Part shown: one piece after another, positions 24,191 to 33,667 of the stretch
Position numbering within the stretch: position 1 is the first letter of the stretch
How the letters are laid out: every line of letters begins with the position of its first letter
Assembly (NCBI GenBank): GCA_000934455.1
Contig: KN886201.1
Span: 36,402-72,854 of the forward strand
Reading direction: 5' to 3'
Length of the DNA: 36,453 bases
DNA from: Apostichopus parvimensis
Lineage: Eukaryota > Echinodermata > Holothuroidea > Aspidochirotida > Stichopodidae
Made by a program: the position numbers and the translations under genes
Notes under the pieces: generated by a model
What the model saw: the letters and a program-made list of their open reading frames with translations, nothing else
Told to the model about the DNA's origin: nothing
The model's database searches: none

Positions 24191-24381
24191 ACCAGGGCAC
24201 CAAGTCATAAAAAGTTCGGAATATTCCTAACTCGAACTGAGGAAGAATAATTGTTCCTAAGAGGAGAATTGTTATTAACTTTAGGAACATTCCTATCTTC
24301 CTATTTCATATAAGCAATTAAGGAAGAATTCATTCCTGTCTTTGTACTAAAATTGTAACTTTTATGAAATAGAACCCTGGT
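24191..24381. mobile_element. MITE-like element, 191 bp
   Basis: The left end ACCAGGGCACCAAGTCATAA, continuing AAAGTT, is mirrored at the right end as AACTTTTATGAAATAGAACC then CTGGT, giving imperfect terminal inverted repeats of about 26 bp. The interior has repeated GGAAT/ATTCC and TTCCTAA words in both orientations (for example near 24220, 24255, 24285 and 24320). There is no coding capacity, which suits a non-autonomous DNA transposon. A target-site duplication is not evident, so the superfamily is open. Confidence 0.65.
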
Positions 24382-25062
24382 CACTTACCCTTCCACAGTG
24401 TCAACTTTCAACGGGTTTCTTTTTGGAGAATTTGTATACTTAGGTCTCTCTAAAACATGCATGTTTTGATATCTAATCCAGACCTGTGGTATTTAATACC
24501 TGAATTACTTTGTACATCAGAAGTATTGTACTGTGATTTACCCATTATCTTCTTTGGATTTCCCGGCTTTGGTGACAGATTTGGCCAGACGTTGGATGTA
24601 TCTACTATCTAAAAAACATCACTTTTGTTGGAATATTGTACACAAAATGGAAGAGTGTGGTACCTTTGTTGATAGGAGATCTAGTAAAAGATTTGTCGTT
24701 AATATGATACCACACATTTTTTTCCTTCATATTGTCCAATGGCTATGCATACATTCATGTTGAAATTTGCGCTGGGACTCGAACTAGAATTTTCATACAT
24801 GTTTCGGCTTTAGATTAATTCTTTGTTTTGTATTAATATGCAGCGTAAATATTTTATAACACATCAATGCCTATATTTCACAGCACTTAATTGTTATATA
24901 GCTAACGAATTAATATATGGAGTGGTAACTGTAACATTGTATTTGTAGTACATATGCTTCATAAATGACAACTCCTCAGGCTAGGCACTGCACTAGGCCA
25001 TCAAACTTTCAATGGCAACGTTCAGCAGTTTCTCCTTTAATACTGAAGTGGATACAGTTTGC

Positions 25063-25260
25063 ATACTTTGCTCCTTAGATCTGTGGAAACAGCTAACAGA
25101 CCATATTAGACTTTTGTACTACGTTTAAGAGTTATCTAAAGACTGAATTTTTTACTTGTTCTTTTCATTGCGATTGACTTGTTTTGTTAAGCGCCTACAG
25201 CAGCTTCTTCTTGTTTCTGATTTGGCGCTATATAAATCCACTGTATTATTATAATTGAAA
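25063..25260 (+). mobile_element. 3' end of a CR1/L2-type LINE, decayed
   Basis: LWKQLTDHIR (25081-25110) and, one frame over, FKSYLKTEFFTCSFHCD with a TGA stop (25124-25177) fit the C-terminal end of CR1/L2-group reverse-transcriptase ORFs (family pattern LWNxLPxxIR, then FKxxLKTxLF). The frame change between them shows decay. The 3' tail AAGCGCCTACAGCAGC, GGCGCTATATAAATCCACTG and TATTATTATAATT is the usual stem and short AT repeat of L2-like elements and the SINEs that use their tails. The upstream part is not recognisable, so this is a 5'-truncated dead copy. Confidence 0.65.
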
Positions 25261-25639
25261 GAACAATAAACAAATAGCTGTGCCTTTCTCTTTTCATTAA
25301 CTTTGGGTTTTTAAAAACTTTGTTTATGGTGTATTGTCTCTTAGACAATGAGTTTTAACCTTCAGTTTGCTGTATTTTGCACCATACTTCCACCGTACTT
25401 CCAGAAATTTATTGTGGTCACTAAACAATTAACACTGTATGTGTGAGCGTTTTGAATCAACCCACGCTGGTTCATCTTGTGTTCAGGTCATTCTTGGTAT
25501 ATACATCTATACAGATGTGTGTGGTTGAAAGAGGGGGTGATTATTTGTGGGATGAACTGTGATGACTTTGTAAAAATTAAGAATAATACATTGCGTGAAT
25601 TATTACACCAAAGCCAAAAGGTAAAGTCTGTTACTTTAT

Positions 25640-25879
25640 GGGTGCTTTAACACTAGATCCTGATCAGGTCTCCACGTCAGGATCTGATCCTGCACATGCG
25701 CATGACACATTTCCAATCCGATTTTTGTTCCAACATCCGGTGAAAAGGGGGGGGGGGTGGAGGATCAGAGTACAACTCAAGTGTAAATGTGTCCGGATCA
25801 ATGCATTCGTTTACCCCATGGAGAGATGATCGTCTGATAACATCAGGGGATCTGATCCGGATCTAGTGTCAAAGCACCC
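25640..25879. mobile_element. GATC-rich MITE-like element, 240 bp
   Basis: Terminal inverted repeats of about 31 bp: left GGGTGCTTTAACACTAGATC then CTGATCAGGTC; right, read on the minus strand, GGGTGCTTTGACACTAGATC then CGGATCAGATC, with three mismatches that I can see. The flanks both read TAT, a possible 3-bp target-site duplication. The interior repeats GATCC/GGATC palindromes, has a G11 run (25747-25757) and encodes nothing. The ends and flank recall PIF/Harbinger or ISL2EU elements, but this is only a guess. Confidence 0.75.
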
Positions 25880-26110
25880 TATCATGGTATATTTCTGACA
25901 TGTGATAGCTACAGTCTTACTGTACACTGTGTGGCATTACTTTTAAAATTGCATTTACCAAGGAAATGCTTCTCATTATGTACAGGTATATATATATATA
26001 TGCCAAAGTGAACTTGTTTCCTTAATTAGTGGATCACCATGTACAGCACAGTAGATATATAGCTTTTGCTGTAGACGTTGTGCTCAATGTATAAACAGCG
26101 TGTATAGGCC

Positions 26111-26213
26111 GTGGCAAAAGAAGTGTGATCACTACTCAAGTTTCACGTTCTACGAACCTGATGATCATTCGATGACCATGAAATTCAAGTAGAAATCTCA
26201 CTTCTTTTGCCAC
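26111..26213. repeat. 103-bp imperfect foldback
   Basis: GTGGCAAAAGAAGTG (26111-26125) is exactly the reverse complement of CACTTCTTTTGCCAC (26199-26213). The arms keep pairing towards the centre, about 36 of 50 positions. It could be a small MITE with TA-rich flanks, or a transcribed hairpin, since it lies in the RGS12 intron. Confidence 0.8.
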
Positions 26214-27520
26214 CTATATATATGTAATTATATATTTTGAAGATGATATACCAAAATGGCCACCTGCCATATTTATTTTAATCTTTCAAACCTTGATCTG
26301 TTACTGTCTTCCTGCTAACTGTACATGTGCTACATTTGCCTTTTACTGAGGTATGCAGTACATTACGTTTGCATGGAAATTACAAATTTTTAACCATTTG
26401 TCTTTGTCTGTGAATAATGTGAAGGTTAAGCACTACAGGGTGTATATAGTGGGATACCTACTGTGTACAGTGCTCTGGAAGTTTTGATTTACAATACTGA
26501 CATTTGTACGGTTGACATCAATTTGACATTTGACATGTATTTCTGCATAAAAATATGGTTTCTCTCCCAGTCTCATTCATCATCAGGTTCTAGAGTTTCA
26601 AAATTTTTAACTAGAAATTGTAAGTGTTTCAAAACTCTTAACAGTTGGCTTTTAAAAACTAAGTTCCCAGTACTGGTTGGTTTTCCTGAATTCCAAAACA
26701 CCTCAGTTTATACTACTGTACATCCGGCTATATGGGGGCAGCCCAGTATTCTTAGCAGATAATAAAGCAGTACACTGGGCATATGTTAGGTAAGGAAATC
26801 ATGCCCATTGTATTGACCGATGATTGTTAACCAACCAACCGTGCCCAAGCTCTTAATGTCTAATGCCGGAAAAATGCTTTATGGTCTAAAAGTGCTTTAT
26901 GTTCTAATGGCAATCGGGGAAACCCACTAGGCATTTTGACCAGTGATATATGTAGCCTCTCAATTTTAAGGCCTGATTATGTTTGCTCAGATGTGTTTTG
27001 GTTCCTGTTATTTTCGTCAAGTCATCCATCATGTACATTCACAAACATTCTGCATGGTTATCCATTATCTTGTATGTATCGAGAAAAATCAACAAAGTAA
27101 TGAATAAAGAAAAGCCATCGATACTTCTTCATACAATGTCGAATTTGTATGTACACGTGATATTTTAGACTTACTCAAGCCCTCTCCTCTCTTCCCGCAC
27201 GAAGACATTTACTCATGACGAAATTGGTAGTTATCTCCCAGAATGGATTGGGATATTTAGTGTAAACCATTAGAGTAATGATGTTGGCTATTAAAGTATA
27301 CTTACATTTATTGTGCTCATGTTCCCATACCTATCTTGAATCTACATGTATATAAGCACCTTACCCATCTTATAACTTATACACAGTGAAGACATTTGAA
27401 GCACATCATTCCCTACAGATCCCACTTCTAGGAGATCCTCTCTCTCCCCTCCCACTTGCTCCCTTGGTGGGGGGAGGTTATTACCCTCATTTAACATTTT
27501 TGGTTGACTGATAAGTTATC
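26214..27520. other. Intron, nothing gene-like
   Basis: AT-rich. An imperfect 19-bp tandem pair (ATGCTTTATGGTCTAA and GTGCTTTATGTTCTAA) lies near 26875-26910. No supported gene. Confidence 0.55.
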
Positions 27521-27563
27521 ATTTAAAATAAAATAAAACTGTTAGCAAACTGCTTATCCACTA
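27521..27563. repeat. Dispersed repeat, copy A
   Basis: ATTTAAAATAAAATAAAACT followed by GTTAGCAAACTGCTTATCCA and CTA matches copy B at 30109 with two substitutions. Confidence 0.75.
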
Positions 27564-30108
27564 GAGAGCCTGTGTAGGAGAATGTGTAAAAGTAAGTTGG
27601 CCTGAAGTTTGGATTCTAGCAGGATCTTCTTCAAAGGCTAAATGACAAGTAACAGTAACAGATGGGACAAAACCAAGCACAGAATACAGACAGGTTAATG
27701 AGCATGGTGAACACAAGTTACCATTTAATCAACATTCATTTAATTATCAGTCTAAAAAAAACGGTTGCTATGCACATTCAGTACCGATCAACGCTAGTAC
27801 CCTGGCATTTAAAGTCTACATTACTAGGTACACATCCGATGGAGTGATGAAGCTAAACTTGACTTCAGTTTTCTTGATATATGAGGGTATGTTTTGATGT
27901 AACAATGTATATATATATATTTATGTATACATACATATCTGCATCATAGGTTTTGGTCTTCTGGAGGTATCTGTACTGTACATGTACACCATACAATACA
28001 AATGCATTGGCAAACGTACGTGTTTTAGAAATTGCAATTTTATATTAAACTTTACGAGCATCTGATTTAAACAAAAAAAAGTCACTTTAAAGATCATAGC
28101 ATGTTAAGCAGATGAGGCATCTTTCAACAGTTATTCAGGGAATAATTTATGTGATCAAATCTTGTGTCTAGCAATTTTGAAGGCTCTGGAGTTTTCCTCT
28201 CTTTGAAATCCTGTGTAGAAAACTGCTTTACATCTTTACACTGGCATAGCGACTCGGCCATTTTGTTTAGCGTTTTGCGATGCGATACTGGATAAAAAAA
28301 ATTTCCCGTTTATGATCTGCGTGCCGAAATCAGACAAGTGAAAGTGATTCGAATGGAAGTTCTGCTGGCTAGCCTCACAAGAGTTTTAGAAACTGGCCAT
28401 AAAAGAGCGATCTGAAAAGAATATCCTGTAGCTGAACATTATATCCAGCAGTTTTAATGGACCACGGAAAGGTATTGCACAGCTGGTACACTATGGTGTG
28501 CACACACTGTAATCTGTACTGGTTGCATTTAATTAGGCCTCAAATTATTTCATCAATTGAAAATGTTGCTCTTTAAGTTAGTAAAGTTTAGTAGTCGTAC
28601 TCATAAGTATGTTTTGCATTCTAAGCTAACTGTGCACTATAGCCCATAACTTACAGTATTATTTTTGATGTCAGTGCAGTGCTCAGTGACGTTACTGTAG
28701 GGTATGGTATCTATAAGATGTAGGCCTACATAGTCATAGAGTTTGTGTATCAATCATACAGATGTTTTGCACGTTCGTTAACAATTATCCGTGTGATACC
28801 GTGCATCGTTTTCTCCTCCCATGTACACACTTCTCTATACTACATGCATGCGTAACTTAAAGTATTCTACACCTGTCTCTGCAGCACTACTGTTTAACTA
28901 TCATTACACCAAGTTGAGAGTACTGGCCATTTTGAAATGTATGCCCTTTACACTGACCACGAAGCATTATAAGCTGAATTTTAGTTGACTTCCTCAATTA
29001 CCTTTCTCCTCACAACATCTGCACCCTCATGTTATTCTGTCTAGAGTGACCAGGTGACCTTTGAGCCTGATCTCCCATGATGCATGTGGTCACCTCAGGT
29101 CATACTGCCTCTTCCTCATTCTACCACCCAAAGTGTCTAGTTACAGTGTACACATATATAGAGCTGTCAAGGTATGTTTTCTATCTGGGCTAAATTAATT
29201 AAGGCTTCAGATTAAGTCAGAATTAGGTCCGGGCGGAAAATTAATATTGCCAATATGATAAGAATATTATTTCACATTTACATTTGCTTAGGCAGTAATC
29301 CTCACTTACCTAACCTCACACAACCATTGCCCCACTCACTAAATATGTTATCATCTTAAATAAAAAATTGTTTACATTAAAATATTGCCCTCCCCTCCCC
29401 CACCCCTCTGACATAATCCTATAGCCTTAAGTTCTGATAATGAGTCATAGCTGTAGTATATATGTGTGGAGATGAGTCAACAGTGTTCTTTTGTCTTTGA
29501 AAACTTTAATTTCTTTCATGGTGAAACAGTTAATGAGTTCTTATTCTTGATGTAAATTCAACATGACATGTAAACTGATTATCCATCAGCCTGCATTACT
29601 GACATGCTGTGAGCTGAGGGCAGGTTCTATACAACATTACTGTTAGCGGAGGTCATGTCTCTTATATGTAAAGTGTACATATACAAGTTATAATGCTGTG
29701 AGCCTAGGTCATGTGTCTTCCAACATCGCTCGCTCGTACATCATCTACAGTCTGTGAATATGTAAAAGTACAATGTTTTGGTACGAAGAGAAGGAGGAGA
29801 TCGGAGCCACAGTTAACGTGCAAACCCTTTGCATAATTTTGGAAGTCAAACTCTGACAATTTTTGACCATAAACCTCTTCAGCGTTGAGTACTTGTACTC
29901 AAGAATATTAAAGCCTGCCATTGACAGTACAATAGACTAAGCTGCTAGATACTTCATGGATGCATAAGTAAACAATTAATAAACCCACTCAGTTAATCAG
30001 GCTGGAAATGTTGTGACACTACACACATTTTCACTTTCGTTTTAATTTATCGGCGTACTAGTTAAAAGTACATAAAAGTTTTTACAAAAGCTTTCCGACT
30101 TGTTTACA
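27564..30108. other. Intron, nothing gene-like
   Basis: AT-rich with short TA repeats near 27907-27920. The segment 28984-29160 resembles 22730-22890, a diverged repeat. Around 29576-29735, ATGCTGTGAGC and AGGTCATGT words occur twice. No coding signal. Confidence 0.5.
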
Positions 30109-30151
30109 ATTTAAAATAAAACAAAACTGTTGGCAAACTGCTTATCCACTA
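30109..30151. repeat. Dispersed repeat, copy B
   Basis: ATTTAAAATAAAACAAAACT followed by GTTGGCAAACTGCTTATCCA and CTA; near-identical to the stretch at 27521. Confidence 0.75.
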
Positions 30152-31216
30152 AAAATTGGGATAATTCCTATACATGTAAGTTTTTCAGAAATTTCAAATT
30201 TGAAAAACAAAAATGTACAAGATTCAAATTTGGTCAAGAGTCTATAATGTTGAAGCAAGCTTATGGAATTGGGTACATTCCAGTTTAACAGAAGCTGTGT
30301 GCTGCTGCCACAGTACCCAGATATTGAACTACACTGTAATATGCCTACGATGGTTGCGATTACATATCACACTTGTGCAGCAATGGCTCGTGAATTTTAA
30401 GAAACAGTTGTAAATATCAAGTCTATGTAAATCGGCTTTATTTTGGTTTACCGATTTAATTGTTTGAGATACCCCACTGTAAAATGACGATGCATATAAA
30501 GCTGTGAGAGCTGGCAGGAATGGGGAAAATAAATTTAGTAGTTACCTGTACATTGAGGGTTGTTACCAGACAGAGGGATATGTATGATTTAATTCACTCA
30601 ATGTTAGACCCGTATTTATTCATTATCTTTCTTCTGTAAAAATGAAGAAATTTGCACACTGTTCTTTAAATAATGCTCTCCTTAAATAATGATGGATCCA
30701 AGTGTGTGGTATAGTAGGATGTACCAATACTGCATACCACACATTGAAAGGTAGTCAGTATAGGCCCCAAATTATAGCACGCTACTGTATAATTGCCAGT
30801 AGTTTTCAAAAATACTTTTTCTGGAGGTCTTTACTCTCCAAATAGTTCTCAGACAATTTTGAAGGAACACAAAAGATACCTGAATGTCCCAGTTAGGAAA
30901 ATTTCCTCAAAGGTTGTAATATAAAGAAAGTCTAAGAATTTTGACCAAAGGTGACCATATTTGAATATCTAGCATATTTGTGGCCTATGCAGCATACCTT
31001 TAAGGGACTCTCCATAGCTGTTCTTTGTGTATGCCTTTGTAAACACAACCTATGCTAAAACTACTTATCTGAATGTAGCAAGCTTTTGTTCTCACTGCAC
31101 ATTCCTTAACAACATGTCGCTGGGGGTACATTTGACAAACCTTCTCCCTGAGTCATATATCACTAATTCTGTCAATTCCGATTCTTTATTGACATATTTC
31201 TGGTGTTTTATGTCAG
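30152..31216. other. Intron before the orphan open frame
   Basis: AT-rich, no supported gene. The last 20 bases (TTTCTGGTGTTTTATGTCAG) could serve as a splice acceptor for the open frame that follows. Confidence 0.5.
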
Positions 31217-31483
31217 TATTTTCTGTTAACCCCTGAAGCTGTCAGAGCACTAACTAATGATATTACCCGGCTACGTACCAAGTCCGGTCAGATTGGTATA
31301 AATCTAACAAAAGCCTCTTGGGCACAGCTGAGAGAACTTATTAAGAGTGAAAAAAGAGAGAAACCTCAGCGTTTTGTATATAACCATCACTCTAGTATTG
31401 AAGTTACCAACCGCAGTGAGAAAGCACCTACTGCTGTACAGGTGACAAACACTGCAGTACCTCTCTTAGGTACACAGTGGTAG
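31217..31483 (+). CDS. Unrecognised 88-residue open frame, possible terminal exon or captured gene fragment
   Basis: An open frame behind an AG acceptor-like site runs 88 codons to TAG (31481-31483) and has no ATG of its own near the start. The product has balanced, globular-looking composition: LTPEAVRALTNDITRLRTKS, then GQIGINLTKASWAQLRELIK, a charged SEKREKPQRF segment, and an end in VPLLGTQW. It contains no low complexity, unlike other intronic frames here, and its base composition is richer in G+C than the flanks. An AATAAA hexamer lies 33 bases after the stop (31516-31521). I recognise no family. It could be the last exon of a nested gene or an alternative 3' end of RGS12. It could also be a fragment of a transposon or retrocopy. 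As an RGS12 alternative end, joining from 10019 in phase 0 would read TAT TTT CTG, i.e. this same frame. Confidence 0.4.
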   Translation, partial: YFLLTPEAVRALTNDITRLRTKSGQIGINLTKASWAQLRELIKSEKREKPQRFVYNHHSSIEVTNRSEKAPTAVQVTNTAVPLLGTQW

Positions 31484-31515
31484 AAACCTGCTTTCACATC
31501 ACCAAAGTTGCAAAC

Positions 31516-31521
31516 AATAAA
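31516..31521 (+). terminator. AATAAA polyadenylation signal candidate
   Basis: The hexamer lies 33 bases downstream of the TAG of the orphan open frame; a T-rich GTTGCTTTTAG stretch follows. It is a common hexamer in AT-rich DNA, so it is supporting evidence only. Confidence 0.35.
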
Positions 31522-32696
31522 CCTTGTTGCTTTTAGCCCCCCAATCAAAAGTCAGAGTCAGTCACTTGCATGCGCGGGGTGGAATGTGTGGCCTGCTACC
31601 TGCTACCTTATTTCACACTGTTTTGAAAGGGCTTTGGAGAGATCTTCTGTTTGAATGCACCCCCACTGCATATTTTCACACACTCACGGAGCTGTTGAAA
31701 TATAATGCCTTTGCCTGCGTTTTTTTTTTTGAATTTTAGGGCAGCTAGTGAGAGACCCTGTGACACCTTGCATTGAACTATAACTGAAACAGAAAACAAA
31801 AGCCTTGTTGCTGAGAATTTAAAAATGAAATTTTTTATGAGTTTTACATTCCTGGTCAAATTACAGTCTCTTTTTGCATCATGGTTGTTCTGTACTGTAC
31901 TGTAGTTATGGCAGGTAGGGGACACATTAAAGAGTGTCAGGCTTCAATATTGCTATCATTGGTTTATAGTCTTATCTTTTGCTTCCTCCTTGTGAATGCT
32001 TTGTAAGGTCCTAATGAGTTGGAAAAAGAATTACCCCTTAGAGATGACCTGCTGGAAATTGGAATCTTTTCAAGTTCTAACTTTGCCAACTTCTGTCTAT
32101 ACAGTGTATTTGAACTTCTGTTTATCCAAAAAAAAGTTCTCCTTTATCCAGGGACAAAAGGGAGGGTGAAATGTGGCTTACAATAGGTCAACAATGGTAA
32201 ACAATGAAGTAACCCTACATTTTTCTTGGGTGTGCATGGATACATGGGAATGGGATAGCAGGTTCAGGTTGGGTTCAGTGAGGTCACCACATTGGCAGTT
32301 AATGTTCTTTTGGTTGGGTTTTTTAAGATTTTTTGTGTTGTGTGTCATCTTTCATGGGTTAAAAAGCACCAACTCTAGTTGAATAGCCAAGTTAAGACCG
32401 TTGGAGAGATGCATGGCGTCATTTTGATTCTGATCAAGGAGTTGTCGTTGTTGCACGATGCTTAGTAGAATGCTTTATTTCTATTCGCCATTGATGAAGG
32501 AAATCATGTAGGGTGCATGCAGGTTGGGTTTTTGTGTCGTGTCAATGTGAAGAGTTATTGAAAAAATGATGTTCATCTTTGATAGAATGTCATATTTTGT
32601 CATGTCAAGAAGACTGACTAGGTGCAGGGTTTCATAGCTCATAATAATGGATGGCAAGAACAACAAATTGATAACCATTTCTTTAAACACATCATA
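31522..32696. other. Intron, nothing gene-like
   Basis: No supported coding region. A TACTGTACTGTAG word recurs near 31894. Confidence 0.55.
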
Positions 32697-32837
32697 TTCC
32701 TCCTCATCACCCCCTCTCCTCCCTTTTTGCCCTTCTCTCTCTCTCCCACCCCCCTCTCTCCGCCTACAGTACCTCTCTTCCTTTCCTCTTCCCCTCCCTC
32801 AATCCCTCTTCCCTCCCTTTTCAGTCCCCATCCCATG
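32697..32837. repeat. 140-bp polypyrimidine tract
   Basis: Almost entirely C and T on the plus strand, made of CTCC, CCCT and CTCTCT units. It could form triplex (H-) DNA, and it explains the Ser/Pro/Leu-rich false open frames on plus and Gly/Arg/Glu-rich ones on minus. Confidence 0.85.
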
Positions 32838-33154
32838 ACTCTAGACTTGTCGTGTGCCCCTAGACTACTGTTGTTCAATGATGTCGTATATATGCATTCA
32901 AAAAGAGTTCCATAACAGTGTCAAACCAAAAGTAATTGCCTATCTCCAGGCTATACTGTGTGCAGCTTACTGTTTAATAGTATCTATATCGGCGAATTGC
33001 AAAATCTGTAATGGCATGCTTTTTAACTAATTGGCACAAAATTAAGACAGACACTGTTTAACATAATTTGATTCTGCTGCTGTTCAGTTTGGTAATAGCA
33101 CTGTGTAGATACCGTATAGTATTAATCACAAATACAGTTCCAGTAATCAGGGTA

Positions 33155-33198
33155 GGGGTGTGGGGAGGGGTGTGGGACAGGATGGAGGGAGGGAGGGG
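33155..33198 (+). repeat. G-quadruplex-capable tract upstream of the RGS12 exon
   Basis: GGGGTGTGGGGAGGGGTGTG followed by GG meets the four-run, short-loop quadruplex pattern (33155-33176). A second GGGAGGGAGGGG cluster follows at 33187-33198. Lies about 340 bases before the next coding exon on the sense strand. Confidence 0.6.
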
Positions 33199-33453
33199 AG
33201 TAATGTATGCATGCACCAGATCCACTCTTGTGGTATGATCTTCATGAAGTACATATAGATAAATATGAAAATATTTATTATAAATTTGTGCACACTCAGT
33301 GCATAATATATATAAACCCTGTAAGCACTGTGACTGGAGAAGTACAGCATATATAAACTTTGTGAAAACTTGCGTTATTTTACTTGACTTTCATCTATTG
33401 TATAACTGAAATCAAATTTACACTCATTTGACATTGGTGTGTTCATACATACT

Positions 33454-33472
33454 ATATATATATATATATATA
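33454..33472. repeat. TA microsatellite
   Basis: An uninterrupted alternating TA run just upstream of the acceptor tract of the RGS12 exon. A shorter one lies at about 25986-25999. Confidence 0.85.
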
Positions 33473-33541
33473 CAATAGACTTATTTCTCCTCAATTTTCT
33501 ATACTTTTTTTTTCTTTCTTTCTTTGTTTGGATATTTGCAG

Positions 33542-33667
33542 GGAATGGCAAATCTCAGGCGTGGAAGCGACTGCTCGGATTACAGCTCAGCTCAGCAAGC
33601 CGCTAAACGGAACGCACTCAGGAGAGCTCAGGCTAAGAAGCAGGCATTTCACAGTCAGAACAGAAAC
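33542..33667 (+). CDS. RGS12: RGS12-like gene, second visible coding exon
   Basis: This exon of 126 bases (42 codons) is bounded by a T/C-tract acceptor (ATTTGCAG, ending 33541) and an AAC/GTAAGT donor at 33668. It is phase 0 on both sides, like the end of the PDZ-PTB exon. It encodes GMANLRRGSDCSDYSSAQQA and a basic stretch AKRNALRRAQAKKQAFHSQN. There is no known fold; it belongs to the polar linker between the PTB and RGS domains. Assignment to RGS12 rests on strand, phase match and composition. Since its length is a multiple of three, it could be skipped without a frame change. Confidence 0.75.

Larger units (their letters stand above)
10020..33541 (+). other. RGS12: RGS12 intron, 23.5 kb
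   Basis: Runs from donor GTGAGT at 10020 to acceptor GGATATTTGCAG at 33530-33541, preceded by a long T/C tract. Both flanking exons are phase 0, so the join keeps frame. It is AT-rich and full of repeats, listed separately. Reading through the donor adds only VSLLKV before TGA at 10038-10040. Confidence 0.85.

Noticed and set aside
32622-32915. Ser/Pro-rich open frames on plus and Gly/Arg-rich on minus
   Set aside because: They come from the polypyrimidine tract.
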